From Synechococcales cyanobacterium GL140_1_metabat_312 (lineage in GTDB: Bacteria; Cyanobacteriota; Cyanobacteriia; Leptolyngbyales; Leptolyngbyaceae): a DNA stretch of 64,000 bases. Below, one piece after another: positions 38,043 through 48,331 of this stretch. The notes under the pieces were generated by a model, which was not told where the DNA came from, searched no databases, and was given only the letters and a program-made list of their open reading frames with translations. The first letter of the stretch is position 1; each line of letters opens with the position of its first letter. A program made the position numbers and the translations under genes. The DNA lies in assembly GCA_025351345.1 (NCBI GenBank), contig JANXWB010000028.1, forward strand, positions 1 through 64,000, read 5' to 3'.

Positions 38043-40166
38043 GTGGCTCGTACCGTTCCGCTCGACAGAGTACGAAACATCGGAATTGCTGCCCACATTG
38101 ATGCGGGCAAGACGACCACAACGGAACGGATTCTGTTCTATTCCGGAGTGGTCCATAAAATTGGCGAAGTCCATGACGGCGGCGCTACCACCGACTGGAT
38201 GGAGCAGGAGAAAGAGCGCGGTATTACCATTACGGCGGCGGCAATCACCACCCAATGGACGCGTCGCGATCCTGAGAAACCAAACTTGCCTCAAGAGGGT
38301 GCACTAGAACACAAAATCAACATCATTGACACCCCTGGGCACGTAGACTTCACGATCGAAGTTGAACGTTCAATGCGCGTCCTTGATGGTGTGGTTGCCG
38401 TATTCTGTTCCGTGGGTGGGGTTCAACCTCAGTCCGAAACAGTTTGGAAGCAAGCGAATCGCTACAGCGTTCCTAAGGTCATCTTCGTCAACAAGATGGA
38501 TCGGACAGGTGCTGATTTTTATAAGGTTTATGGCCAAGTGAAAGATCGGTTGCAAGCGCCTGCTGTGCCTTTGCAGCTACCGATCGGTGCTGAAGAAGGC
38601 TTCAAAGGAATCGTTGACTTAGTGCGAATGAAAGCCTATGTCCACAAAGACGATTTAGGCAAGGATATTGAAGTTGTTGATATTCCTGATGATCTAAAAG
38701 AACGGGCGGCTGAGTTTCGTGTCATTTTGATCGAAGCTGTAGCTGAAACGGACGAAGCGCTAATGGAAAAGTATTTCGCAGGTGAAGAATTCACTGTTGC
38801 AGAAATCCAGAAAGCGGTTCGTACAGGTGTATTGACGGGTGCTATTGTCCCAATGTTCTGTGGCTCAGCATTTAAGAATAAAGGCGTTCAACAGTTACTT
38901 GATGCGGTTGTGGACTATATGCCCGCACCGATCGATGTCAAGGCCATTCAAGGCACCATGCCTGACGGCTCTATCCAGGAGCGTCCGGCTGATGACAATC
39001 AACCCTTGGCAGCCCTCGCATTCAAAGTGATGACTGACAAGTTTGTAGGTCGTTTGACGTTCGTTCGGGTTTATTCCGGAGTTCTGTCCAAAGGAACCTA
39101 CATCTACAACACCACCAAGGATAAGAAAGAGCGAGTTTCTCGCTTAATCATCTTGAAAGCGGATGAACGAATTGATGTAGACGAGTTGCGTGCCGGAGAT
39201 TTGGGTGCAATTCCTGGCCTTTCGGACACGTTGACAGGCGACACGCTAGCGCCTGAAGGCGACACTATTGTTCTGGAGTCATTGTTCATTCCTGAACCTG
39301 TGATTTCGGTGGCTGTTGAGCCTAAGACGAAAAGCGATATGGAAAAACTTTCCAAAGCGCTCAAGGCTTTGTCTGAGGAAGATCCAACGTTCCGCGTCAG
39401 AATTGATCATGAAACCAACCAAACTGTGATTGCTGGAATGGGTGAACTTCACCTAGAAATTCTGGTCGATCGCATGAAGCGTGAATTCAAGGTTGAAGCC
39501 GACGTGGGTGCGCCTCAAGTCGCCTACCGAGAAACCATTCGGAAGCTAGTCAAAGCAGAAGGACGATTTGTTCGTCAATCCGGTGGTAAAGGTCAATATG
39601 GTCACGTTGTGATTACTGTTGAACCGGGCGAAGCGGGTTGCGGCTTTGAGTTTGTTTCAAAAGTCGTTGGTGGTACGGTTCCGAGAGAATATGTCGGACC
39701 TGCTGAAGCAGGTATGAAAGAAGCTTGCGAATCCGGTGTGATTGCGGGTTATCCTTTGATTGATGTGAAAGCCACTTTGATCGATGGGTCATACCACGAT
39801 GTTGACTCCAACGAAATGGCCTTTAAAATTGCCGGATCGATGGCGCTCAAAGAAGCTGTGTTGAAAGCTTCTCCGGTTTTGCTAGAGCCTGTGATGAAAG
39901 TCGAGGTCGAAGCACCGGAAGACTACATTGGACCTGTGATGGGGAACTTGATTTCTCGTCGTGGCCAAATCGAATCCCAAGGTGTAGAGCGTGGGATTGC
40001 GAAAGTAGTCACCAAAGTACCATTGGCTGAAATGTTTGGTTACGCAACCGACATTCGGTCCATGACCCAAGGTCGTGGTACTTTTACGATGGAGTTTAGC
40101 GCCTACGAGGAAGTTCCTCGGAACGTAGCTGAAGCTATCATCGCGAAAAACAAAGGGAACGCTTAG
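38043..40166 (+). CDS. fusA: Elongation factor G
   Basis: EF-G is the GTPase that drives ribosomal translocation. The 707-residue protein has the G1 motif [24 protein letters not shown] (G3) and NKMDRTG (G4), followed by domains II-V, including [10 protein letters not shown] in domain III and [13 protein letters not shown] in domain IV. The start is GTG 38043, supported by the strong GAGGAGG at 38031-38037. Cyanobacteria often carry a second EF-G-like gene elsewhere; this is the one in the str cluster and should be the main form. The tuf gene follows after 22 bp. Confidence 0.98.
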   Translation: MARTVPLDRVRNIGIAAHIDAGKTTTTERILFYSGVVHKIGEVHDGGATTDWMEQEKERGITITAAAITTQWTRRDPEKPNLPQEGALEHKINIIDTPGHVDFTIEVERSMRVLDGVVAVFCSVGGVQPQSETVWKQANRYSVPKVIFVNKMDRTGADFYKVYGQVKDRLQAPAVPLQLPIGAEEGFKGIVDLVRMKAYVHKDDLGKDIEVVDIPDDLKERAAEFRVILIEAVAETDEALMEKYFAGEEFTVAEIQKAVRTGVLTGAIVPMFCGSAFKNKGVQQLLDAVVDYMPAPIDVKAIQGTMPDGSIQERPADDNQPLAALAFKVMTDKFVGRLTFVRVYSGVLSKGTYIYNTTKDKKERVSRLIILKADERIDVDELRAGDLGAIPGLSDTLTGDTLAPEGDTIVLESLFIPEPVISVAVEPKTKSDMEKLSKALKALSEEDPTFRVRIDHETNQTVIAGMGELHLEILVDRMKREFKVEADVGAPQVAYRETIRKLVKAEGRFVRQSGGKGQYGHVVITVEPGEAGCGFEFVSKVVGGTVPREYVGPAEAGMKEACESGVIAGYPLIDVKATLIDGSYHDVDSNEMAFKIAGSMALKEAVLKASPVLLEPVMKVEVEAPEDYIGPVMGNLISRRGQIESQGVERGIAKVVTKVPLAEMFGYATDIRSMTQGRGTFTMEFSAYEEVPRNVAEAIIAKNKGNA

Positions 40167-40188
40167 TTTGCAAGAGGAATTGTAAAAA

Positions 40189-41418
40189 ATGGCACGCGAA
40201 AAGTTTGAACGGTCTAAACCCCACGTTAACATCGGCACCATCGGTCACGTTGACCACGGCAAAACCACACTGACGGCTGCGATTACTTCGACGTTAGCCG
40301 CTATGGGTGATTCGAAGGCGATGAACTATGCTGATATCGATGCTGCACCGGAAGAAAAAGCTCGTGGTATCACGATCAACACAGCACACGTAGAGTACGA
40401 AACCGCAGCTCGTCACTACGCTCACGTTGATTGTCCTGGACACGCAGATTATGTGAAAAACATGATCACGGGTGCAGCTCAGATGGATGGTGGAATCTTG
40501 GTGTGTTCAGCGGCTGATGGCCCAATGCCCCAGACCCGTGAGCATATCTTGCTTGCTCGTCAGGTTGGAGTTCCTGGTCTAGTCGTGTTCTTGAACAAAA
40601 AGGACATGGTTGATGATGATGAGTTGCTTGAACTTGTCGAACTTGAAGTTCGTGAACTTTTGAGTTCCTACGAATTCCCTGGCGACGATATCCCCATCAC
40701 AGCAGGTTCTGCTCTGAAGGCGTTGGAGCACATGCAAGCTAATCCGAAAACCCAAAAGGGTGAGAACGAGTGGGTGGATTGTATCTACGCGCTGATGGAT
40801 TCGGTTGACAGCTATATTCAGACTCCTGAACGTGAAACTGACAAGCCATTCTTGATGGCAATTGAAGACGTATTCTCGATCTCAGGTCGGGGTACTGTGG
40901 CAACGGGTCGGATTGAACGCGGTCAAGTCAAGGTTCAAGAAGAAGTCGAAATCGTTGGTTTGCGTGACACTCGTAAGACCACGGTTACTGGAATTGAAAT
41001 GTTCCGTAAGCTTCTTGACATGGGTCAAGCGGGCGATAATGCAGGTTTGCTTCTGCGGGGTATGAAAAAAGAAGACATTGAGCGGGGTATGGTTCTCGCC
41101 AAGACTGGCTCTATCAAACCACACACTCAGTTTGAGTCGGAAGTTTACATTCTGAACAAGAATGAAGGCGGTCGTCACACTCCATTCTTCCCTGGCTACC
41201 GTCCACAGTTTTACGTTCGTACAACTGATGTAACTGGAACTATTTCAGCATTCACCGCCGATGATGGAAGTGCGGCTGAAATGGTTATGCCTGGAGACCG
41301 GATCAAGATGACAGTTGATTTGATCAACCCAGTTGCGATCGAACAAGGGATGCGCTTTGCAATTCGTGAAGGCGGTCGTACCGTTGGTGCGGGTGTTGTA
41401 TCGAAGATCATCAAGTAA
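40189..41418 (+). CDS. tuf: Elongation factor Tu
   Basis: EF-Tu delivers aminoacyl-tRNA to the ribosome as a GTP complex. The 409-residue protein is the usual cyanobacterial/plastid length, with the P-loop [13 protein letters not shown], the effector region [26 protein letters not shown] and NKKDMVDD. Domains II and III are intact ([25 protein letters not shown]). It lies 22 bp after fusA and is followed by a clear terminator-type hairpin before rpsJ. Confidence 0.98.
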   Translation: MAREKFERSKPHVNIGTIGHVDHGKTTLTAAITSTLAAMGDSKAMNYADIDAAPEEKARGITINTAHVEYETAARHYAHVDCPGHADYVKNMITGAAQMDGGILVCSAADGPMPQTREHILLARQVGVPGLVVFLNKKDMVDDDELLELVELEVRELLSSYEFPGDDIPITAGSALKALEHMQANPKTQKGENEWVDCIYALMDSVDSYIQTPERETDKPFLMAIEDVFSISGRGTVATGRIERGQVKVQEEVEIVGLRDTRKTTVTGIEMFRKLLDMGQAGDNAGLLLRGMKKEDIERGMVLAKTGSIKPHTQFESEVYILNKNEGGRHTPFFPGYRPQFYVRTTDVTGTISAFTADDGSAAEMVMPGDRIKMTVDLINPVAIEQGMRFAIREGGRTVGAGVVSKIIK

Positions 41419-41428
41419 ATTGATGAGT

Positions 41429-41459
41429 TAGGAAGGGCAATTTGTCCTTCCTAGTTTTT
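41429..41459 (+). terminator. Intrinsic terminator after tuf
   Basis: TAGGAAGGG (41429-41437) pairs with TCCTTCCTA (41445-41453), loop CAATTTG, then G and five T (41455-41459). It begins 10 bases after the tuf stop. If it is efficient, rpsJ needs its own promoter in the following 115 bases. Confidence 0.85.
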
Positions 41460-41575
41460 CTGGACAGAATCTACTGTTTCTCGATGTTGACATTAGAATG
41501 TTGCGGCCTTGAGGCGTTGCTTTCTATCGCCAATGTCTGACCCTACCGAACCTTGAAAATACAGGAATAACTCCC

Positions 41576-41893
41576 ATGGCTACTATTCAACAGCAGAAAA
41601 TTCGGATCCGTTTGAAGGCATACGATCGTCGCTTGCTTGATACGTCTTGTGACAAGATTGTCGAAACCGCAAATCGTACTAATGCGACAGCAGTTGGTCC
41701 TATTCCAATGCCCACTCGCCGTCGTATCTATTGTGTCTTACGATCGCCCCACGTTGATAAAGATTCCCGTGAGCATTTTGAAGTGCGTACCCATCGCCGT
41801 ATTATCGACATTTATCAGCCATCTTCTAAGACAATTGATGCGCTAATGAAATTGGATTTACCGTCTGGTGTTGATATCGAAGTCAAGCTATAA
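41576..41893 (+). CDS. rpsJ: Ribosomal protein S10
   Basis: S10 is a head protein of the 30S subunit and, as NusE, takes part in transcription antitermination. The 105-residue protein has the canonical [34 protein letters not shown] and [13 protein letters not shown] motifs and ends [12 protein letters not shown]. rpsJ directly after tuf is the cyanobacterial arrangement; the rest of the S10 operon is not in this window. The ATG at 41576 follows a short spacer after the tuf terminator. Confidence 0.97.
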   Translation: MATIQQQKIRIRLKAYDRRLLDTSCDKIVETANRTNATAVGPIPMPTRRRIYCVLRSPHVDKDSREHFEVRTHRRIIDIYQPSSKTIDALMKLDLPSGVDIEVKL

Positions 41894-41930
41894 GTTTTTT
41901 CAAACATTTTTCTCAACAGTATCTAATTAA

Positions 41931-41961
41931 AATCTCTCTGGTGAAAACTAGGGGGATTTTT
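41931..41961 (+). terminator. Probable terminator after rpsJ
   Basis: AATCTCTC (41931-41938) pairs with GGGGGATT (41951-41958) through two G-U pairs over a 12-base loop, and the right arm runs into five T (41957-41961). It is about 40 bases after the rpsJ stop. Confidence 0.55.
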
Positions 41962-42056
41962 CATATTGTTTCGTCTTGTTTTAAACCGATTTTACTGTGC
42001 GATCGGACCCCGATAAACGCTACATTAAGAATTATATATTTGGTCGAACTGCTCCC

Positions 42057-42710
42057 ATGACTTCCTCAATTGCTGTCCGAGAATTGCCGCTTTTCCCCTT
42101 ACCCGGTGTTATTTTGTTTCCGGGTCGTCCCTTACCATTGCATATTTTTGAGTATCGTTATCGGATGATGATGAACACGGTTTTGGAGAGCGATCGTAGA
42201 TTTGGGGTATTGCTGTGGGATCAGGAAAAGAATGCACCATCGAATATTGGTTGCTGTGCAGAGATTGTTAAGTTTTACCGCTTACCGGACGATCGGATGG
42301 AAGTCTTGACATTGGGACAGCAGCGGTTCCGAGTGCTGGAAGAAATTCGTGATAAACCATACCGAGTCGGTCTAGTAGAGTGGCTAGAGGATGCTCCGAC
42401 GACGAGGGATTTGCGCCCAATGACACAGGAGATAAGCCAGCTTTTACAAGATGTTGTTCGGTTATCAAGCAAACTTTCTGGCGATGCGATTGACCTACCA
42501 GACGATTTACCGGATACGCCTATAGAGCTGTCCTACTGGATTGCTAGTAATTTGCGTGGAGTACCAGAAGAACAACAGGCTTTACTAGAAATGCTCGATA
42601 CGGTGGAACGTCTGGAACGAGAATCTGAGATTTTGACTTCGACCCGAAATCATTTGGCTGCGCGGACGGTTTTGAAGGATACGCTGGGAGAGGGGTTTCC
42701 GGCGGAGTGA
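42057..42710 (+). CDS. Lon-protease substrate-binding-domain protein
   Basis: A 217-residue protein made of the LON N-terminal (substrate-binding) domain without the ATPase or protease parts. It begins with VRELPLFPLPGVILFPGRPL and continues with LPLHIFEYRYRMMM, FGVLLWDQE and IGCCAEIVKFYRLPDDR, followed by a helical C-terminal half. Stand-alone LON-domain proteins are common in cyanobacteria, and their role is unclear. The frame opens at 41997, but ATG 42057 matches the family start. Confidence 0.85.
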   Translation: MTSSIAVRELPLFPLPGVILFPGRPLPLHIFEYRYRMMMNTVLESDRRFGVLLWDQEKNAPSNIGCCAEIVKFYRLPDDRMEVLTLGQQRFRVLEEIRDKPYRVGLVEWLEDAPTTRDLRPMTQEISQLLQDVVRLSSKLSGDAIDLPDDLPDTPIELSYWIASNLRGVPEEQQALLEMLDTVERLERESEILTSTRNHLAARTVLKDTLGEGFPAE

Positions 42711-42750
42711 GTAAAAAAGATTTCCTAATTTTTGATAGGAGCGATCGGAT

Positions 42751-43343
42751 ATGACTGTAGTGACCGACCGACGGATGATAATTCAAGAGTTTTTGGTTTA
42801 TGACGATGGGACCGATCGTCGTTACGAACTTGTGGATGGAGTTTTAGTTGAGATGGGTGCTGAAAGTCGCGCTAATACACAGATTGCCATTCTACTGATT
42901 GAAATTTTCTTGCAATTGGTCGGTCGTAAACAGCTTGGGATTAAGGAAAAATTCAAGTTCAAAGCAAGTTTGCTACCGCCCGTGATGCTGATTTGATTAT
43001 TCACTCGAAAGAATCCGCAGCGGCATTGGAAGGACGATCGGAGGCTTGTTTATTGTGGGGCGAACCGGAATCCGTTAGCTGTCATTGAAGTGGTTTCTCC
43101 GGGAGCAGTTAGTTCTGAGAATTATCAGCGAGATTATGTGCAAAAGCCTAGGGAATATGCGAATCGGGGCATTCCTGAGTTTTGGCAAATTGATCCGTCG
43201 CGTGAATGGATTAAAGTTGGAGTTTTGATTTCAAGACTATATAAATTCACAACATTTCAGGGGGAAACTCGCATTGTTTCCCTACGTTTCCAGAACTGAA
43301 TTTCACTGCAATACAACTATTGAATCGACAATATCCAGGCTAG
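42751..43343 (+). pseudogene. Uma2/DUF820 family gene with several frameshifts
   Basis: Three reading frames together spell one Uma2-type protein, the PD-(D/E)XK-like family frequent in cyanobacteria. Frame one (42751-42980) gives DDGTDRRYELVDGVLVEMGA. Frame two (about 42965-43085) gives ARDADLIIHSKESAAALEGR. Frame three (about 43070-43297) gives AVIEVVSPG, NYQRDYVQKPREYANRG and IPEFWQIDPSREWIKVG. A last shift leads to TFPELNFTAIQLLNR and the stop at 43341. At least three indels are needed, so this is a true pseudogene and not one sequencing slip. Confidence 0.85.
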
Positions 43344-43364
43344 CCGCTGCCACCAGCACAGATG

Positions 43365-43598
43365 CTACCTACCGCCGTAACCATCACTTCCACTGGACTT
43401 AGATGGGCCACTGGTCTCAAACGTCAACCCGATCGTAAGGCCCACCAATTGCCACGATCGTCCCATTTTCGGCCAGAAATGCGATCGGTTAAAGCTATTG
43501 CTAAGAATATTAGGCAACGCAGGCTTTGGAATTACCCAATTCTGCTTCACATTCACCCGTTCCACTTGAGTATCTATGCCAAACCGTCGATCGCTCAT
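43365..43598 (-). other. Possible coding fragment of unknown family
   Basis: A 77-codon minus-strand frame, starting ATG 43598 and preceded by a few in-frame residues after a TAA, reads MSDRRFGIDTQVERVNVKQN and WPKMGRSWQLVGLTIGLTFE before a Ser/Gly-rich end. The alternation of aromatic and hydrophobic residues looks like the last strands of a beta-barrel or other secreted domain. I cannot name a family. It may be the end of a decayed gene, or chance. It lies between the broken Uma2 gene and pheA. Confidence 0.3.
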
Positions 43599-43676
43599 AG
43601 GCCAGATATCGGAAGGGGCCGCATTGGCTTAAATTTAGCTCCTTTAGACGTGCATCATGATCTAATCATTAGTAGC

Positions 43677-44507
43677 TTAGGTATAGTTCACCAAATCGTA
43701 ACTCCCAAAAAGTTTCAAGGTCTCAGTGTGGCGGGTTAAATCTGCGATTGTTGCCTTAGTTTCCGCATGTCGAATATCTGCTTCTAGATCCAAAAAGAAC
43801 ACATAGTCGCCCATCGATCGCTTTGTCGGTCGGGATTCAATGCGGCTGAGATTGATGTGACGATCTGCAATGATCTGCAACATTTTGAGCAAGATGCCAG
43901 GTCGGTTCGTCGGCATACTGAAGGCCAGCGACGTATGTGTTCCACCCGATGCGACCTCATTGCCTAAAACCAAAAATCGGGTGCAATTCTCTGGATAATC
44001 ATTAATTGGACAAGCCAAAATTGGCAAATTGTACAATTCAGCCGCACGAGTTGATGCGATCGCACCCCAAGTTGGATTGTCCCTCAACTTCGGCAAAATC
44101 TCTGTCGTCGAATTGGCGGGCTGTGTTTTGGCTAGGACAATCGTTTCGGCGATCCAATTTTGGCATTGAGCTAGAGCTTGCGGATGGGAATGCACCACAG
44201 TGATAGCTTCAGGAACACTCGCATAAGACAGCAAAGCATGACGAATGGGAATCAGCAGCGCCTGTTGAATTTGAAGATTATCCAACTGCCAGAGCGTATC
44301 CATCGTCATCGTGACACCACCTTCAACAGAGTTCTCAACCGGAACAATTGCCCGATCGACCGTGCCAGAAGCCAGGGCTTGAAGGGTTTGGGCGATCGTC
44401 GCATAGGGGACTAGACGAGGAGGCACCGCCAAAGTTTTAGCATAGGTGAGTGCCGCTAGTTCCGCGTAGGTTCCAGTCGGTCCGAGGTGGGCAATAGCGA
44501 TCGTCAT
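43677..44507 (-). CDS. pheA: Prephenate dehydratase
   Basis: PheA converts prephenate to phenylpyruvate on the way to phenylalanine. The 276-residue protein has AHLGPTGTYAELAAL at the N-terminus, PVENSVEGGVTMTMDTL, and the catalytic NCTRFLVLGNE (Thr-Arg-Phe). A C-terminal ACT domain follows, with the phenylalanine-binding INLSRIESRPTK, which indicates feedback control by phenylalanine. No chorismate mutase domain is fused. ATG 44507 is the natural start. The DUF1997 gene is divergent, about 160 bp away. Confidence 0.94.
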   Translation of the reverse strand: MTIAIAHLGPTGTYAELAALTYAKTLAVPPRLVPYATIAQTLQALASGTVDRAIVPVENSVEGGVTMTMDTLWQLDNLQIQQALLIPIRHALLSYASVPEAITVVHSHPQALAQCQNWIAETIVLAKTQPANSTTEILPKLRDNPTWGAIASTRAAELYNLPILACPINDYPENCTRFLVLGNEVASGGTHTSLAFSMPTNRPGILLKMLQIIADRHINLSRIESRPTKRSMGDYVFFLDLEADIRHAETKATIADLTRHTETLKLFGSYDLVNYT

Positions 44508-44667
44508 GGTAAATCTATCCGCAAAATCATAGAGATTTTCGTAAAATTACTGAGAAGTCTCATTCGGTTCTTCAGAATAAACTATATTGGAATTCTGCAT
44601 TTAAATAGTGTATTCAGAATTTGGATTCAGCAGTTTAAGTCAAGGTGTTTTAGGGATAGGTTGGGAA

Positions 44668-45228
44668 ATGAAGCAAATGCGATTGATGACCACCCAAACG
44701 GTCGAGTTACGGGTACCCCCTCAACGGTTTCCGATCGAAGACTATTTACGGACTCCTGATCGTTTTGTTCAAACCTTGGCTCCCGCCGATCGACTCCAAC
44801 GCATTGATACGGAGCGGTATCGTCTGGAAATTCCGGCGTTTTCAATGTTGACCTTAACCATTTGTCCAATTGTAGATCTAGCGGTGTGGGTAGATGATGA
44901 TCAAAAAATCCAAATCGAATCGGTTGCATTTGAGATGCGCGGAATGGAAGGACTAAAAGATCGGTTCGCTTTTAAATTAATTGGAGAACTATACCCGGTT
45001 CATACGCCTCAAGATGTTTTGATGCGAGGCAATGCGCTATTACGAATAGATTTGGATTTGCCAAGACCGTTTAGCCTAATGCCACAGTCTGTAGTGGAAA
45101 GAGCTGGAAATACGGTATTGAAGGCGTCGCTTGGGGCAGTCAAAGGCCGAATGTTGAAGGAATTAGTGCGGGATTATCAAGCTTGGGCATTGGAACAATC
45201 AGGTGCGATCGCTATGGGAACAGACTGA
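44668..45228 (+). CDS. DUF1997 family protein
   Basis: A protein of about 186 residues matching DUF1997, a cyanobacterial and plastid family of unknown function. Recognisable parts are RFPIEDYLRTPDRFVQTL, RYRLEIPAFSML, VDLAVWVDDDQKIQIES and LIGELYPV, ending with a helical RMLKELVRDYQAWAL. The frame opens at 44608; ATG 44668 or one of two close in-frame ATGs (44677, 44686) is more likely. Its last 52 bases overlap the end of rnhB on the opposite strand. Confidence 0.75.
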   Translation: MKQMRLMTTQTVELRVPPQRFPIEDYLRTPDRFVQTLAPADRLQRIDTERYRLEIPAFSMLTLTICPIVDLAVWVDDDQKIQIESVAFEMRGMEGLKDRFAFKLIGELYPVHTPQDVLMRGNALLRIDLDLPRPFSLMPQSVVERAGNTVLKASLGAVKGRMLKELVRDYQAWALEQSGAIAMGTD

Positions 45229-45878
45229 GGAAACAGATCGAGTTGCTCGATGACAATTCGCACAGGTGCATAGGTTTTGCGATGCCAAGGTGTGATACCA
45301 AGCGATCGAAGTCCAGACAAATGTTGTGCAGTTCCGTAGCCACGATTGCACTCCCAGCCATAACCAGGATAGCGACTAGCCAGTCGAGTCATGAATCGAT
45401 CGCGTCGAACTTTTGCAACTATAGAAGCGCAGGCAATACTGTAGGAGAAAATGTCGCCTTTAATAATGGTCGTAATAGGAACGCCAAAATCAACCTTAAT
45501 TTTTCGGCCATCAATTAAAGCATGATCCAACGGTTGAATTCGACCGATCGCTCGCTGCATTGCACGGTAGGACGCTTGTAAAACGTTCATTTCTTCAATC
45601 TCTGCAACCGATGCCACACCAATACCGATTGCGATCGATTGCTGCTGAATTTGTCCATAAAGTCTATTTCGCTGAAGTTCAGAGAGTTTCTTTGAATCTC
45701 GGATTCCTATAATAGGCACAAGATCCTGTGGTAGCAAAACAGCCGCAGCAATGAGCGGCCCTGCTAAACAACCTAGTCCCACCTCATCGACACCCGCAAC
45801 ACGAGTATGACCTTTTCCCCAGAGGTCACACTCAAAATTAAGGGTTGGAGCGATACTCGTTAATCCACTCATCGACAC
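45177..45878 (-). CDS. rnhB: RNase HII
   Basis: RNase HII cleaves RNA in RNA-DNA hybrids, including single misincorporated ribonucleotides. The 233-residue protein has VAGVDEVGLGCLAGPL (the catalytic DE of the DExG motif; Val in place of the usual Ala-Gly spacing nearby), HALIDGRKIK and the YSIACASIVAKVRRDR motif. The C-terminal tail beyond VRIVIEQLDL is extended. It starts two bases after the rne stop, so it is the second gene of an rne-rnhB operon, an order conserved in cyanobacteria. Its 3' end overlaps the DUF1997 gene. Confidence 0.93.
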   Translation of the reverse strand: MSMSGLTSIAPTLNFECDLWGKGHTRVAGVDEVGLGCLAGPLIAAAVLLPQDLVPIIGIRDSKKLSELQRNRLYGQIQQQSIAIGIGVASVAEIEEMNVLQASYRAMQRAIGRIQPLDHALIDGRKIKVDFGVPITTIIKGDIFSYSIACASIVAKVRRDRFMTRLASRYPGYGWECNRGYGTAQHLSGLRSLGITPWHRKTYAPVRIVIEQLDLFPQSVPIAIAPDCSNAQA

Positions 45879-45880
45879 GA

Positions 45881-48331
45881 TTAAGTAGCAGATGAACGGC
45901 GACGACGACGACGGGGTGCTCCATCGTCCTCAGGCTCAAGAGACTCATCCACTATAGAGTTTTCGACAATGGTTGGAACTTCAACGACTTCTGCTTCATC
46001 AACCTCCTCTGAGTCTAGCTCGACAGGTTCATCAAAATCGAATTCAGCTTGTTCATCAAACGATCGCTTAATGGGTGGAGCGACGCTGCCATCACTCCTA
46101 CGATCAATCCGACCACGGGCACGGCGGGCGGGAATTGCATCACTGAATTCAGATTCATCCGGATCAAGTGAGGTAATAAACTCAGATTCGATCGCTGGAA
46201 ACTCCTCTGAGTTAGGGATGTCAGTTACATCATCATCCACTACAACGGTCTCATCCGTCGGAACTTCGCCCGGAGCATAGATCCGAATAATGGCCGACCT
46301 TGGATTTTTAGGCGTTTGCTCTGAAAGTACAAGGGGAGAGATTCCCATCCAAGCATAGACATCTTGTTCATCCCCAGTCATCTCAACATTGATGATTTCA
46401 GGCGGTTCACTCGGGGTCCGCTCACGACGTCCACTTCGAGTTCGACGTTCTTCAAACCGTGATTCACGACTTTCACGCACTGCGGGCGCAGCCTCTTCCG
46501 GTTGAAGTCCTAGAACATCGGTATCGTCTTCAAGTAGCGGTAATTCATGGCGACTAGTGACCCGATCGAGAGAAATTCGTTCATTTTGGACCCGTTCCCT
46601 CGGATGACGATCGTTGGAAATACGATCGTTCGGGATTCGATCCGTGGACGGGCGATCGACGGGAGTCTCATCCCATGGAGAGGCACCCCGATCCGCTGTG
46701 GTCTCCTTCGTAAAGGGTTCACCCCGACGGCGACGGCGACGATTCCCAGCGCGTCCACGTTCTTGATAACTAGGGTGTTGAGATAAGTCTAATACGCCTT
46801 CGCTGTCAAAGCCCCCATCTTCAAACCCAGTAAATCCTTCAGGAGCATAGGATTCAGCGTATCCAGGACTTCGAGCTTCAGGCAGTCTCGCTTCAGGGCG
46901 GCCCTCTCGTCTAGCACTCCGTCTACCGATGTCGCGGGATTCTCGCCGATCGGATGGAGTATCACTATATTGAGGCGCAGGCTGTTGAGAGGCCAAGTAC
47001 TGAGGTGCAGAACTGGTCGCTCCAGGCGGTGCAAAGTGATCCGGAATCTCTTCGTAATGGTGGTACTGATGCTGAGTTTGGAGAGCGCTCGGCGCTTCAC
47101 CCGGAAGATTGACATGCATCCCAATTCCGCTACAGGCCGGACAAGGAACGCCAAACAATTCGTAGATATTCTTTCCTTGTCGTTTACGGGTCAATTCCAC
47201 CAGCCCCAATTCAGTAAGCTGAGCAATCTGTGGCTTGGCTTTATCCGATCGCATCGCATTATTAAAATGCTCTAACACTTGAAGTTTGTCGCGTCTCGAT
47301 TCCATATCGATAAAATCAACGACAATCACCCCAGCAATATTTCGCAACCGTAATTGACGGGCAATTTCAGTCGCAGATTCACAATTAGTCCAAAGCACCG
47401 TTTCACGAGCCGTCGCCGATCGGGTAAAGGAACCTGAGTTAACGTCAATGACGGTCAACGCTTCGGTCTTCTCAATAATAATGTAGCCGCCTGATGGGAG
47501 ATCTACCCGAGGCTTCATTGCTTCGCGAATGGCTGCATTGACTCTGAAATATTCCAGAATCGAACCGCGTTCACGATGCTGATCGACCAATACACCTTGA
47601 GGCATCCGGCCCCCACCCCAACTGGTGAGATGCTGCTTGACGCGCTTAAGACCTTGAACTGAATCAACGACAATCCGATTGACATTATCGCAGTAAGCAT
47701 CACGTAACACCCGTTGAACGAAGTCGTCATCGCGGTTTAGCAATGCAGGCGGGCGGGTTGCAGAGGCTTCCGTTAAGACCGATTCCCATTGCTTTTGGAG
47801 ATTTTCGAGATCTTCAATAATGGCTTCTTCGGGCATTCCATCAGCTTCAGTCCGGATCAAAATCCCCATACCCGCTGGCTTCATCAAAATCGCGAGGGCA
47901 CGCAACCGATTCCGTTCACTTTCGCTATCAATCCGGCGAGATAGGTTAACCCCACGACCGTAGGGCATCAAAACCAAATAGCGACCCGGAAGAGAAATAT
48001 TTCCCGTCAGTCGTGGGCCTTTGGTTCCGGTGGGTTCCTTCATCACCTGCACCAAGACCTTCTGTTGAGGCGCGAGGAGTTCGGTGATAGATGATGCCGA
48101 TCGGCGCAGTCGCAGTGGACCTAAATCGGTGACATGAATGAAACCATTTCGATCGGAATCACCGATATTCACAAACGCCGCATCAATGCCCGGAAGCACA
48201 TTTTCCACAACCCCGAGATAGATATCACTGACCTGATGAGTCCCTGTGGCCACCACCAGTTCTTGAATCTGTTCAGCATCAAAAACCGCAGCAATCCGGT
48301 GCTGCTCCGCAATAACAATCTGCTTGGACAT
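45881..48331 (-). CDS. rne: Ribonuclease E/G
   Basis: RNase E is the main endonuclease of mRNA decay and rRNA processing. The 816-residue protein has an S1 domain (about 35-120, with YLGVVENVLPGIDAAFVNIG), the DNase-I-like catalytic core with AlTVIDVNSGSF and IVVDFIDME carrying the metal-binding aspartates, and the zinc-link CPAC. Residues from about 440 to 790 are a variable, charged, probably unstructured region rich in Arg, Glu and Asp. The end is RRRRRRSSAT, the arginine-rich microdomain that in Anabaena RNase E binds polynucleotide phosphorylase. A 265-bp leader precedes ATG 48331. Confidence 0.95.
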   Translation of the reverse strand: MSKQIVIAEQHRIAAVFDAEQIQELVVATGTHQVSDIYLGVVENVLPGIDAAFVNIGDSDRNGFIHVTDLGPLRLRRSASSITELLAPQQKVLVQVMKEPTGTKGPRLTGNISLPGRYLVLMPYGRGVNLSRRIDSESERNRLRALAILMKPAGMGILIRTEADGMPEEAIIEDLENLQKQWESVLTEASATRPPALLNRDDDFVQRVLRDAYCDNVNRIVVDSVQGLKRVKQHLTSWGGGRMPQGVLVDQHRERGSILEYFRVNAAIREAMKPRVDLPSGGYIIIEKTEALTVIDVNSGSFTRSATARETVLWTNCESATEIARQLRLRNIAGVIVVDFIDMESRRDKLQVLEHFNNAMRSDKAKPQIAQLTELGLVELTRKRQGKNIYELFGVPCPACSGIGMHVNLPGEAPSALQTQHQYHHYEEIPDHFAPPGATSSAPQYLASQQPAPQYSDTPSDRRESRDIGRRSARREGRPEARLPEARSPGYAESYAPEGFTGFEDGGFDSEGVLDLSQHPSYQERGRAGNRRRRRRGEPFTKETTADRGASPWDETPVDRPSTDRIPNDRISNDRHPRERVQNERISLDRVTSRHELPLLEDDTDVLGLQPEEAAPAVRESRESRFEERRTRSGRRERTPSEPPEIINVEMTGDEQDVYAWMGISPLVLSEQTPKNPRSAIIRIYAPGEVPTDETVVVDDDVTDIPNSEEFPAIESEFITSLDPDESEFSDAIPARRARGRIDRRSDGSVAPPIKRSFDEQAEFDFDEPVELDSEEVDEAEVVEVPTIVENSIVDESLEPEDDGAPRRRRRRSSAT

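Noticed and set aside
43362-43739. 125-codon plus-strand frame before pheA
   Set aside because: It overlaps the pheA 3' end on the opposite strand and its translation has no family character.
46510-46758. Frames antisense to the RNase E variable region
   Set aside because: Long open frames are expected opposite the Arg/Glu/Asp-rich low-complexity stretch; no start signals or homology.
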